From Brugia malayi (taxonomy: Eukaryota; Nematoda; Chromadorea; Rhabditida; Onchocercidae), in assembly GCF_000002995.4 (NCBI RefSeq), contig NW_025062476.1:7367001-7431000 (forward strand): a stretch of 64,000 bases of DNA, given 5' to 3'. Shown piece by piece: positions 1 through 13,500 of the stretch (position 1 is the first letter of the stretch; the number at the start of each line of letters is the position of its first letter). A model generated the notes under the pieces. The model was not told where the DNA came from, ran no database searches, and worked only from the letters and a program-made list of their open reading frames with translations. The translations under genes were made by a program, and so were the position numbers.

Positions 1-1540
1 AAGTAACCGTAAAACTATTTACTGCTATCAACTCTTACTAAGTGCTATAATTAAACTGAAAGTAGATTTGATATCAAAATTTATTTTGATTTTACATTTG
101 CACCAGAAAAAAAAGAAAAATTAAACATTTAAAAATATAAGCGTGGTGGAAATAAGGCTTTCAAACAATGTACAAAAGTTCGTCAAAATCATTTCTCAAT
201 TCACAATAAACGAAATAGAATGAACCAGAAGAAACAAAAACCAAATCAGTAATTAAATTTAATTTTTAAAAGTAAAAAAAGAGTGAAGGTTGATAGTCAG
301 TAATCATTTGCTTCATTTATTTGACTTAAGCAATTTTATTCACTTCTCCTACTACTTCGCAGCTAAATAAAATTTATTAAAATCTATTTTATTGAGGGAA
401 AAAAAATTTCTTGTAAATTCACGTTTCATACTTTATACAACAGAAACCATTTTTAAAACAGTAACATTTGAAAAATAATCTTTTTCAAATTAGAAATGAA
501 GCAAATTTTTTCGAAAAAGAGGGAAAAAAATAAGATCAGATTATCAGTTTCTTTTTTTCATTTGGGAATAGAACAGTTACAAAGAATAGTAAGGTTAGCA
601 AATTGATAGGAAGAAATTTACCAATTCTAGAGCACAACCAAGTCAAAATGTTGAAGATCTCACAATTTCCGTTATTTTTTCAATACAATAAATTCAGTTG
701 TATTTGCAATTTGCAACAGATAGAACACATATCTTTAATTGTATTATCAACGAAATTTATGAATAACAAAAAAAGATAAATGAAAAAATAAAAAAAAAAA
801 AATAATGAAGAAAAAAATGATTTCTAACAGTTGAGGTACATAGAAGAAATAAGAATGAGTTAGATCGATTGTTTTATAATGCTTCACTTTTTCTTTTTAA
901 TGATTTTAATATATAGAAGCATTCATAAATATGTTTTAAAAAAAAAAAATTATAAAAATGGTTGTAATAAACAAATCTCATCTCTCTCATTTCACCCAAT
1001 TTTTGCGAATATTTTAAGTATAAAATACAGACAGTTTAAAAAAAACAACAAAATTTCACATGTCATTAAAAAAAATTAATTAAGCTAAAAAGAAAGAAAG
1101 AAAAGAACGGCAATTTATTAACAGAGATAAATGACAAACAAAAAACAAAACAAAAAAAAAGTGCAAAAACATGTAATAAGCAGAGATCGGTGTATACTCT
1201 TCGGATATTCTCATCGGTATGTTTCGCGAACTAATCACCATTTGCTAAACCACTCAGACTATTTTTTAGTTTTTTTGGCTGTTTTTTCCTGGAATATTTT
1301 GCAACTCTTAGATACGCATTTATAAATTGTTGTACAAGCATAGGAAAAGCATGAAAGTCCCAAATCAGAAATTAATACACTACATCAGTCACATATGAAA
1401 TCGTACGGCGATATTTTTGTGATTTTTTATGTTAGCCTTGTTTTTTCCTCTTTATACTAGATGTTGTTTTTTACTCAGCATTTCCCAATCTTTTTTTTTT
1501 TTTTTGTAATTTTATAAAGCTTATTGTATTTTTATACTCT
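1..1540. other. AT-rich region downstream of nurf-1
   Basis: There are homopolymer A/T runs and no coding exon that I can support. The segment nearest 1540 should contain the nurf-1 3' UTR, but no canonical AATAAA stands out just after the stop. Short open frames at 879-1079 and 1131-1325 have AT-driven composition and no family resemblance. Confidence 0.6.
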
Positions 1541-4500
1541 TTAATTAGCATCTGATATTAATTTTTTGTACAAATATTTGAAGATACTAACCCCTTTTTT
1601 ACCACTAGCTCGTGTTTCTATCGCAGATTTAACTTTCACTATACGCTCACGAAATTGTTTTTCGAGAATATCAGCGCACTGATAAATAGCTGAATCTTTT
1701 GAATTAAATATTCGAGCATTTTCAAAAATTTGTGCTATATCAGTAGTAAATTCTTTCAAGCTATGATATTCGTAATGTTCCAGTTTTCGCTGCACAATGC
1801 TCAGATCTGTAAATGGAATATTTATTCAAGCAGCTCATAATAAGTTCTAAACATAACATGCTTATTAATGATAACTGATTTTTTCTTCACTACAAAAAAT
1901 ACTGGAAATGAAAACAAAAATTGCCGAGAACTTAACTGTATTTATACGAAATGAATTTTATTAATGATAAATCAACAAAATTTGAAAACTAACCCATCGG
2001 TTTTTTAATAATAGAATAATAATCCGGATGATTTTTTTGATCAACTGCTTGTCGAAAAGGCCAGCTAGTTCGATGACTCTTTAAACTATCAAAGGCATGC
2101 CAAAGAAGATCGAAATCAGGACGATCAAGTAATATAGGCGGTGAAGATGAAGTACTCGATTCATTTGCTTGCTTATTTTGTGTACATTGAGGGCACAGAT
2201 ATTCCGCTGCTTTTTCGGCATCCCTAAATTCCATGTTTAGGCACAACTTTCAATTCATTTATTGTCATAATCATTACAACTTAATTTGAATATTAGTTTT
2301 TAGTACTTCTCGATAAAATATTCATGCATATAAACTAAACTTTTCGTACTTCAATTCATTTTTCCAAAAATGCAGTTTAAATCATATGAAGAACTTGTAA
2401 ATAATCAAATAATGTATAAATGTTAAAGAAAGAAAAGATGTTTTACACTTTTTCTGCACTCTTTTCTTCCGCAACTTTCTGAAAAAGATCCTTAACGAAA
2501 AACGGATCCAAAGACAAAGATGATTTGCGTTTTCGAGAAAAAACACATACTCTTGAGTGATGTCAACACACCGTGGATGAAACCATCCTTCACATCCATC
2601 ACAGCCAACATAAAATTGTGAATCATCGTATGGAGTCTGGCATACACAATATAGTTCCTAAAATATGTGAACTGAAAATTAATCGCTACTTTTAATGTAA
2701 ATCAATAACTTTTCATCTCTTTCTTCTATTTTAATGATCTTTATCAAATATTGCTAACATTTATTAAAATTTGGAAGAGTAACGAAATATGAAAAACAAG
2801 ATTAAATTAGTAAGCTAACGATGGCGCAACAAGACATATAAGGTCTAATACACATTATCTGAAAAAAGCTCACAATTTCAACCATCTATTTTGTCCAATT
2901 TACTGACTTCCTGAGATGCCAGTAATTTCTACAGTCAAAACACACCTAAGCCAACAAGTGCTGAATATTTTAAACCACTTTAAAAATTTTCAAAAACTTT
3001 TCCAATATGATCGCAGTATTTAAAACTGAATGTTACCGCTCAGAGACACATTCAAATATCAAGAAATCTACTTGGTAAAAAAACATAGCAATCTCACTAA
3101 TAGGCAGCAGAAACCAACCTTTTCAGAACTTTTCTGCTCTTTCGCACAATCTGCACACAACCAACTTGTCATTTTCTTTGACTTTCTTTCTGATATGCCA
3201 ACACATTTACCATGGAACCACTGATAGCATAAATCGCAACCAACGTAAAACCTGAAAATGAATAATTAAAAACTGAAAGCTTGAAAATTTATTTCCTTCA
3301 CCTGTTACAAGAAAAATATTTTTTATTTTCTAGTATCTAACAAGAAGTATTATACCTTAATTAAGTGGGTTTACTACACAAAACATATTAATTGCATTCG
3401 TCAGACAACTAAGTACTCGTAACTTTAAATAAATAGTAAATGGACAGTATAAAGAAGTAATTATAAAACAATACTTTTTCGGGTCATAAGGCTGATTACA
3501 TTTGCAGTGTCTTTTTGTGGTATCGATGTCTGGAATAGATTCTGAACATGCTGTTCCTGGTCGTGACGACGTTGAAGGAGTGGTTCCACGTGTCATACGA
3601 AGCTGTTCTTTCCGAGTTTTTCCATTTGTCTTCGTTTCACTACTATCTGGTATCTGCGATGTCGAAAGTGATTCAATTTTGATAAAACTTTCGTCCCACT
3701 AAAATTGTTGAAATCAATAGTTAGGTAGTCTAGGAAAGTAGTTCTAAGAATTCCTGTTATTAGCACAATTAATGATAATAAACCTGGTATGGCATGATAA
3801 TGCCTTCTGAAGATGCACAAAAAAGTATACAATTAAGAGAGTTGATGGAATTTCTATCCACGATAATTGCACATTTCACTTTTCACCACATTCTTTGACC
3901 AAAATTACAGAGAGGTAGTCGATACTTTTTTACAAAAATAAAGTATCGCAAGTTCCGAAAACTGCTGTTATCTTGCTATAAAAGAGGAAAAAATTTACAC
4001 TCTTTTTCTTCTTGCTTCTCTCACTACGCCGCTGTTGTGAGGTGTCTTCCACTTGTTGTCCCGAATCCATTAAAGGTTGATCCTTTACTGACAACTCTCC
4101 TGATTGCTGCTGAATGGATAAATCTGGTATCAATCCCGTAGTTTTCGCACACTGTACATTGCTATTTTCGCTTGGAAGTTGGATAGTCGACTGTTCATCT
4201 ACCTAAATTTCTATTCATTATAAAGTTTATAAAAGTTATAATTATAAAAGTCTAATTATAAGAATTAAAATCAAAAACTAACTGGAAGAGACTCGTATAA
4301 ACCCAATTAGAAAGAAACCTTATTCGATGCTGTTTCGTCGGAATGTATTATACCACCCAACGATATGGTACTTGGTTCTACCGGCATTCCTGCTATAGCT
4401 TGCAATTGTGCACTTGAATCGGGAAAAAGTTCACGTGCTCCTGCAAAAAAAAAAAAAAAAAAAAAAAAACATAAATTTACTTTGAAAAACTGATACAGAG

Positions 4501-7500
4501 AAGCTGTATTTGGAAGATCGAAATTTATGAGAGAGAGAGAGACAGAAGTGAAACTAAGATATTCAAAACTATGAAATTTCAAATCTACCAAGTTTTATCT
4601 CAGTAATGTGTAGAAAACTGCACAGCAAAAATTCCAATCTCTTCGAGATAAATTAAAGTATTAGAAAAAAGGTATCTACGAAACCAAGTTAATTAATCGA
4701 GAATTCTCTTTTCTCTTTTGAGCCATTCTCAGCTTTTGATCAACTTTTAAGCCTCACTCTTCTCAGGCCTACTTCGAGGCCGGCGCCATGGCGCAATCAT
4801 TCCGGCCTCAGTCTCTGCTCTTTCCTCTAACTTAAGACGCCTTTTATTGACTTCTCTCTTGAACCATTCAATGCGCTCACCCAACTCAGCTTCAAGTTGT
4901 CTCGCTGAAAGGCGTTCAATTTTCAGTGCCCTAAAAATTGAGAAATAAGAAAAAAATGTGATAAAAACTACATTAACAGAAAATAATAACTGATTCCGCT
5001 TCACTGGAATCAGTTTAAAAGAAAAAAAAGAAAAAAAAGCTCGCCCATCATTGAAAGAATAATGTAATACCTTTGCTGCATTTCACGGCGCTTTCTTTCT
5101 TCCTGACGTTTTTCAAAAATACGCTGAATGTGACGTCGATGCCAACCATTTTCAGCATCCATTATGCAAACTTCAGTTATCAAATTGTCAAGCACCTGAA
5201 AAATGAATTCAAGAAGTTCTGAAGTATAGCATGAAACATATTAAAAGATTTAACAAAATTTGCTGCTTTTAAATTCCCAAGATTTGCTTATAATATATTG
5301 ATAATCCAGTGTTGCCAAAGAAATAGTACAAATCTACGAAGCAACAAAGGTTTGATTAGAAATCAGTAATTTGTGACAAGAAAAGAAACTTCTTTTATAA
5401 CTCGCTGATCGACTTGTTCAAACGGACGAATGTAAAGATTGGAACGGATATCAATGGTTCCAATATATTTTATATGGGTACGACAACTGGCATAACTGTG
5501 CCCCACTGATGATGTCATATCTGTTAATTCGTTTTGCGTCTTACCATATAATGACGATACTAAAAATGAAAAAATTAAAGAATTTACGGTTTTGAAAGAC
5601 GATATTCAAGACTAAGAGAGTAATTACGGATAAGTGAACATTTAGAGACCTTCTATTTAGCGTATACGAGATGTTCTTAATTTTGTCCTTTACTCTAAGT
5701 CACTTCGAATAACATGTTCTCAGTTGTCATGCAGATATCCATGCTATTATGGTTCCGGACTGCAAGTCTCCAACCAACTACTTGCCACCTTCTGTTTAGT
5801 ATTTTCATAGTAAATTCGTGCTCATTCTAAATCTTATGTAAAATTTCAATGCCTTTCAGCCAACCGAAACGTACATATAGCATCGGAGCGACTTTGACAT
5901 TAAAAGTTAAACTAAACAATAGCCCTGCACAGACTGTCATAAAGAATTTTTTAAAAGCACTTGAAATAGCTAAAAACTGTCCTTTGTTTGCTAACCAGTC
6001 AGGTATTTAATGACTTTGAAAATACAGCGGTTTACCCTCAAATATCAGTCATTAAAGTGTTGTGACATACAATGGCACTTTCTAGAAGCATATAACAACA
6101 TACTGTAGAAGAGTTGTAATGCACATGTTATCATTACTGCAGTCTAACAGAGATCACTGATAGTTGCAATGAAAAAAAAAAAAAAACTCTGGTAACTAAA
6201 AAAAAACAGTTCGGAAAAATGGCCCGATGAACTCTTCAACATCGATAACGGAATGTTTCCATTATTTGACCATTCTTGTAGAACAATTAAAAAAATGTTC
6301 TGATGCTGCAAACTACTTGAAAATTGAAAATAAAACAATGTTTCTTAATTACTTTCGAAATTTTGAAACATGGATTATACGTGACATTATAATAACATAA
6401 TTATGAACTTTTCGCAATAGACCATGCCACAATCGCTTCAGTCATCAAAGTTTACGAGAATGAATGAACCAAAAGCACTGCTAGCATAGATTTTACCCAT
6501 AGTCATTTTTTTCCCCCCCCTCCCCCTCCAAACCAGAAAAAACTATCTTTCAGTGGAAGATTCAGCAAATTTCAATAAAATAACAATAATCAGCGATATA
6601 CCTCCTCGTCCATGGAGTCCCACTCGAACTACTTCAGCGCCATGATGTGCTCGTACAGTAACTCTAAGAAGGAGTAACTTTTATTTTTCCTAATTTTTAA
6701 TGACCTCAATTGGAAAAAAAAAAAAAATGGCACGACTTTTGCAGTTGTTAAACTTATTGAAATGAACCGATTTTAACCTCCCAATAGTACTATTCACTAT
6801 TCAACTAAGTGCAAAAAAGAATCTGGGAAACCCGTACCCTGCTGTCCTGGTTTCTGTTCGTACCATATTCGCGTATCTATCACCACCAATTGCTGAAGAT
6901 CCGGAGCCAACCTGGAAATTGGACTTTGGTAGCTTCTAATTACCCGTCTTGTCTGTTTCCTAATCTCTTACGGAAATGAAATCATCTAAATGGATAATTT
7001 TTCAAAGAGTGCATGATCGTGTGACTTGCAAAAATTACTTTTAGAATATTTTTATTTTATGCACAAAAACAGAAACATGAAAAATATAGAGATGATAGCC
7101 AAAACCAAAAATCAAAATCGGCTACCACTCAAATAGTGTAGAATCGAAACACAAAGTTATGTAGAAGTAGACGAATGTATCATCTGGTACAAATCATCCA
7201 TATAAGAATATGAAATTACAATTTCGTGATGTTAATATATTAACAAAATGAAGACTTTGCTCACTATTATTTCGAGCACTGTTCAGACGATGTGTAACAG
7301 AAGAAACTAACCGACAATAGGAGAAAAAATAACAGATGCCTTTTAAATGACAAGAATAGTGAAAGGTACCTAATAAAAAATTGGTATGGAGATTTCGTTG
7401 CCGAGTAATAGGAATATAACGAGGATGTCTCAAAATACGCAAAATGTATCGTCAGATGACAGTGTAACTATAGGAATACTATGGAAAATCTATGCAATCT

Positions 7501-10500
7501 TCAACTCATCTATTCTCAATATTACATAAACCTAACGTCTACATAACATTCCATAAAATCCAACAAATTAAGACGTTAACACAAAGTCACACGATCATAG
7601 CAATTTATGAAAAATTATCTGAAATGCAACGAAAGTATGAAGCAACAACCAATGGTCCAAATTGGGAGGAATAACAAAGTAATCCTATTACATTATCTTT
7701 ATCAATTCCCTTTATTTTTGCCCAATTATAATTTCACGACCAACTTGGAATTTAATTTCAGCTTCTATCTACTGCATTTATTACTTCCACCTTTCGAAAT
7801 TTCTTGAAACTCTGAAATCATATTTCTGATTTCTAACCACTCGTCTAAGCGCAATATAAGAGATCCATAGATCAATATATCACTAATGTAAAGCTATCAA
7901 ATCCCGGTATAGGCCTGCAGATCATCATTATTGTAGTAACCACCACTTATCTGAAACTCAGCACTTAGAATGAAATTAATCTGGAGAAATGTATTGGAGG
8001 CCTATAATTCACGGAACTGCAAGCCCACTAAAATTACAGTCACTTAGCTTTCTGGTTCCATTTCTGAAATAAGCTAAACAGAGTTCCTACTTACCATAGG
8101 GTCATGGTCACCAAATATATGACCTGATGATGTTTGTTGATCGAGAGCTGAATGAACCACTGCTGTTAAACCTTGCCGAGGCTGAACTGTTACAGCTGGT
8201 CTTGTACTGCTAAGAAAAGTTTCAGTTATAACAGTAAAAACACCTTTCGAAATCCGAATTTAATAAATTGAGGAAACAAAATCTTATTAAATTAATTGCA
8301 ATCTAACTAACTCACAAAATTTTCATATTTTGAAGAATTTTTGAAGAGACTGGCATAAAGGAACAACAATTTACCCAGAAACTGGAGCTGTTCCAAGTGG
8401 CTTTCCAGACGACCGAAGACCTTTTTCTGTCAATAAACGATACTCCTCGTCTACTTGTGCCGTACTAGGATCGGTGGAATGATCATTCAGCATCTCATCG
8501 CCATCCACTCTTCGCTTCTGTAAAACGTTAAAGTTGAATTCCAGATTTCATTTCTCAACAGATTAATTCGCTGTTTGTAAAAAATGTTCATCATCAAGGA
8601 AGTGATTAAATTAGAACAATTATATTTTATTGAAATATGAACTATCCAGCTGGAATGCACAACTATAGGATCAGTCAACATCACTATATTTACCGGTTGC
8701 ATTCGGCCAATTCGCACTGTGGATGAAGCTTGATTTTCAGTAGAAGATGGCTGATTTACTACTGATACTGTTCGCTGTAAATTATTACAGGATAAATAAG
8801 GAATGCTAGAAAAATCACTTATTACTAAGGAATCAAGAAGCTTATTATCATCGAGAATAAAGCTGTAGAATAATTACCAATTCGCCTCCTTCTATCAACA
8901 TACTCAACCATGCACTTATTTGATAATTCAAAGCAATTCAATCTGCCTAATAGCACACATTTGACAGCCATACTCATTTTTTACTAATCGTATGACATTT
9001 GTAAGTCCAAATCTTTTGTTTTTTTTAAGCTTATACACTGATATTCAATTTTCATATTTTCTAAATTAGTTGATCAATAATACCTACCGCAGGTAATCTT
9101 AAAACTCTTCCCACTGACTGATTACCAGTAAAAACAGTTCGAGTAGTACCAAGCGGACGAACAAAGGGAGAATCTATAAAAACGAATTTTAGAATTTTGG
9201 AAACGATGAAAATATTGTTAATGCTGAAGGATAAGAATGAGAACAAGCATAAAATATAATGTAGTACTCAGAAAAAAGCTATCCTAAGGGAGATCAAAAA
9301 CGCATACTTGTTGCAGAACCTCGAACATCATTTATTGTTGCACCACCAGCCTGAAATGATATTCACACTGGTGAAACACGACAATATAAATATATATAAA
9401 TTCAATTAATCCAATTTATCGTACTTTCCTCTTCTTCTCTGATAATATAATTCATCAAAATTTCCTCGTTCCACAATCTTCATATTTCTTCATAACTTTT
9501 TAGTACCCTGACAACATCGAATCCCGGGATAAATGAGTGGGAGAATAAACCGAATTGGCGAGTTGAGAAACAGCACGACTGTCAGGGAGTGATGGTATAA
9601 TAAAAACAAGAGAAATAACAAAGATGAAAAGGCAAAGTGCTTAAAACGTATTTCTTTGGAGAAAACAATCAAGTATCTTTAAAAAATGCGAATATGTACT
9701 TGTGTTGTGCGAACCGTTCGATATGCACCAGGTGTACCTGTACCAGTAGTAACTGGCCTTAAATACTGCGTCGTGCCATCACTCCGGCGAATCAACAGCA
9801 ATCTTTTACCCACTGGTGCCTGAAATTCAAACAAAAAAGAAAACCTGCAAAACCTTAAATTAGCAAAGTCTTATTAAGAAGACAGCCACTACTTCACGAA
9901 GTTCTGTATGCACATAGGAAAGATTCATGTCATAGGGATTCATGTAGAAATACAAATAATCTTGAAAAAAAGAAGTATGTCAAATTACTGTTTAAACCAA
10001 CCACAGGAGATCCATGACTCGAACCTGGAACTGATACAACTCTTCGAGTGACTGGTATTCGCACCGATTCACGTTGATAGGTTCCAGTTCTTGGTTGTGA
10101 AGCTATCATTGGCGGTGTACGAACAGATCCTGGAGCACTCGCTGTCCTGGTACTCTGCGTTGGATGATTCTGATACACCATTACTCGACAAAACGTACCA
10201 TCCGGTTTCTAAATTTAGTTCATTTTTTTAAAAAATCTAGTATTATATGACCAAAAGTACCATACACTTTCAACAGATGCTAATACACCCTTGGATTTAA
10301 TTAATAAACAATGAGCAATATAAAATAAATTAGTTGTATGTAGCATTTTCAGCACTTTCAGCCCGTTTTCAAAATCAAACACTTCTAGTCCATCTTGACT
10401 ACTGTAGTTACCCTTCGGAAGAATATGATTCGCTCTAGCTAAAATAAAAACCAAAAGATAAAGCTAACCTGAAACATAGTATACTTCCCTCCTCCTAATA

Positions 10501-13500
10501 ATTCACCTGGTCGTCTGGCCACTTGCTCATACTGACGAAGTATATTCGGATTTTGCCACTGCGCTTTATATGGACTAAAATACATTAATAATTAAATCTA
10601 AGGAAGCTCGATATAGCAAAACCCCTAAATAAATTTGACACTTAACATATATTTTCATTCTTTTAGGTACAAGATTTTATTGAAGAGCAATCATTTGAAA
10701 ACTGAAAGAGAATTCCGTTAAGCAATGTTCAATAAATTTATAATCACCTTCCAGCCAAGTGTCTTTCCGATCTCTGTTCTGATAATCGAGAAACTTTTGG
10801 TCTTGGTTCTAAACTTGAATTCGATTTTTCAACAATACTTGGCAATGTTTCGACGTCGATATATTCATCATCGTCATCTTCGTCCTCATCATCTTTTATA
10901 TCATAATCGTAATCTGGCATGCGTTTTGGTTGCGGACGACGTCGCTCACCAGATATGCGGTTAGAATGAACTGTCTGCGACTCATAGTGCTTAATAACTG
11001 GCGCAGGAATTCTATTACCTACTGAAAACAATTAAAAACATAATCTGTAGCAAACAGCTATCCTATTGCATGATAAGAATATGACTACGTAGGGCTACAT
11101 AGAATACTTCGAAAAGCTGCTTTTGAGAACCTGTGATAACCGATGGTGCATTCAAACCACGTCTCGCCCGATTTTCAATATTCTTCCAATAATTAGCTAT
11201 TTCCCAAGGTTTCAATTCAATACCATCGATCCATCGCTCAACCACTTTCACATGATCTTTCCTTAGTGCCCCGTTTTCTGATCTCCCTCTTGTTGCTTTT
11301 CTTTTACGCAAAGCTGAAATAAACCGTGATTACTATTATGCCATCGAAGTCCATCAAAACATATACTGGTCAAAAGACAATGAATGTTTACAAAAGTTAA
11401 GCTATCGCAATCTCCATTAGTCGCATATTACTATGCTATGCGCCAAACCATTAGCATTATCCTACTCCCGTTACAATGGAGCATTTTCCTATGACATAAA
11501 TCAATAACTGTGAAATAAACTGAAGAAAAATTCAAAAAATAAGCTTACTTTTCTCTAGCGATTTTGATGGATGATATGCAGCACTTCCTAAGCCTTCATT
11601 AGCATCATCCAGTTCAACATTGTCATCCAGAGGAATTAGCTCTACACTAAGTTTATATTGTTCATACATGCCATCTGGTGGATATTCCTTATGACCAATC
11701 ACTGTTCTTACTTCATCATGATCCGCAAGATGGACTGTAACTCGAAAATCCTATAAAAGTGATTTTTAAGCAAAGTATTTCAAGAAGAACCAACCAGCAT
11801 TCTATAACAGCAGCTGTCTCAAAAATAAATATTCTGAAAATACAAATAACTAAATATCTTTAATAAAGAATATCTAACACTGGAAGTATTTATTTCCTCC
11901 TACTGTGGAAGTTCAAAATATGACGTACAGCTTTCCTATCTTGATTTAAAGAATAAAAAGAAACTTCATCTGGTTCACGATGCATATCAGCCCATCGAAT
12001 GCACGCATATAGTACTCGAAGATGCAAAGCAATCGAGTGGTATGACTGAGCACGTAATACTAAGTATCTGCAATTATGAAGTGTTTATATATATTCAATT
12101 CAATTCGTACATAACAATAGAATAATTCCTTCCATGCAGATCAAAATTTTAGTTTTTTAACAAATGTATTATTAAGAATGTACATCTCTTTTATGCCTAC
12201 GGATTGTACTTTCTTAACAGTCAAACAGTGAAACGTTCAAGCATATGCAAACACAATGAACATATTAAAATGTTAAAATACACGGAAACATAAGGATGAT
12301 GCACATCTTAAAACACAATTTTCAGCTGATGTGATTAATAACTACATTACAAAGAGTGCTTTCTAGTTCAAAATTTGCAATATTTCCAAATATGAAAGAT
12401 TATTTCACTCTCCATAACCAAATTAGCAAACCTCCAGCAATTATCAAAGAGTGGACGTTGACAAGGGTAGTTCCATACTTGATTGTTACTTTTAGCCAAA
12501 CGATGGAAACCAGGAGCGAAATAATTCAAATTTATTCCACCCTGGCGAGCCAAACGTTTTAAGGCTCTGAAAAACTTATTTGTAAGCTCTTAAGAAGTCT
12601 ACTGTAAAAATTAAGTTTGGTCTATTCAAAGCATTACAGTGTTGAATTACGGCGTAAGCAGTTCAAGAAAATGGAGAAATAATGCTGTACAACTACACTG
12701 CAACTGTTTACCCTAACTGGACGCAACTAAACTTGATCCCATGTTTCTTGAAAATATCTGTAGCATTATCACCCAAAGAAGCTATAAATGATTACATGTA
12801 TAGATCTCTAAAACATTCAAAGAGATAATATTTTTCAACAAAAGAAACTAACTTCTGTGGTAAGATTAATAAACTTTGTTCACCAGTACGTCTGACTCGA
12901 TAATCAAATGGTAGCGGAAGCGGAAACGGTTTATTCATCTCCAGTGTTTTTACATCTTTTCCATTTTCTTGATGAGATTTTGACGGTGACGAAGATGGAG
13001 GTCGTGCATGCACAACACTACTCGTGGTTCTTCCCACTAAAATTAATTGTGTATAGTGGAAAAGCTAATATTTTAGACGTACAGAAGGATTCTGACAGTG
13101 GCGAAGATGACGAAGATCCTTTCTACTTTTTCACTTAGATCAAAAAAAAAAAATGAAATTTTACAAAAGGTTTGAATTTTTTATAATAACAAAGCAGAAC
13201 GTACTGGACTGCGATACTGCTTGACGACACGTAAGACTATAACAACCTTGAACACTATCATTTTCTGAGGTAATCGGTAATGGCATTATACCCATTCTAC
13301 ACGTGGGAGAATAGCACTTCTTCAAAAGTTCCTTTTGCCACTTCCTGAAAATAGTTTTGTTTCAACAGCACTTAAAAATTCATGGTCTAATTTTTTTTTC
13401 TTTTGGGGGAGAGGAAGGGTTATTTCATTACGTTAGGCGTCATCTCTGCAGCTTGATTACATTTATGATTTCAAGAATTCATATGACATGCACAAAAAGA

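Noticed and set aside
7492..7807. Plus-strand frames inside the long nurf-1 intron
   Set aside because: Short, AT-biased, with no motif or splice context to suggest a nested gene.
10215..10454. 79-codon minus-strand frame between nurf-1 exons
   Set aside because: The flanking exons 10574-10469 and 10208-10002 join in phase without it.
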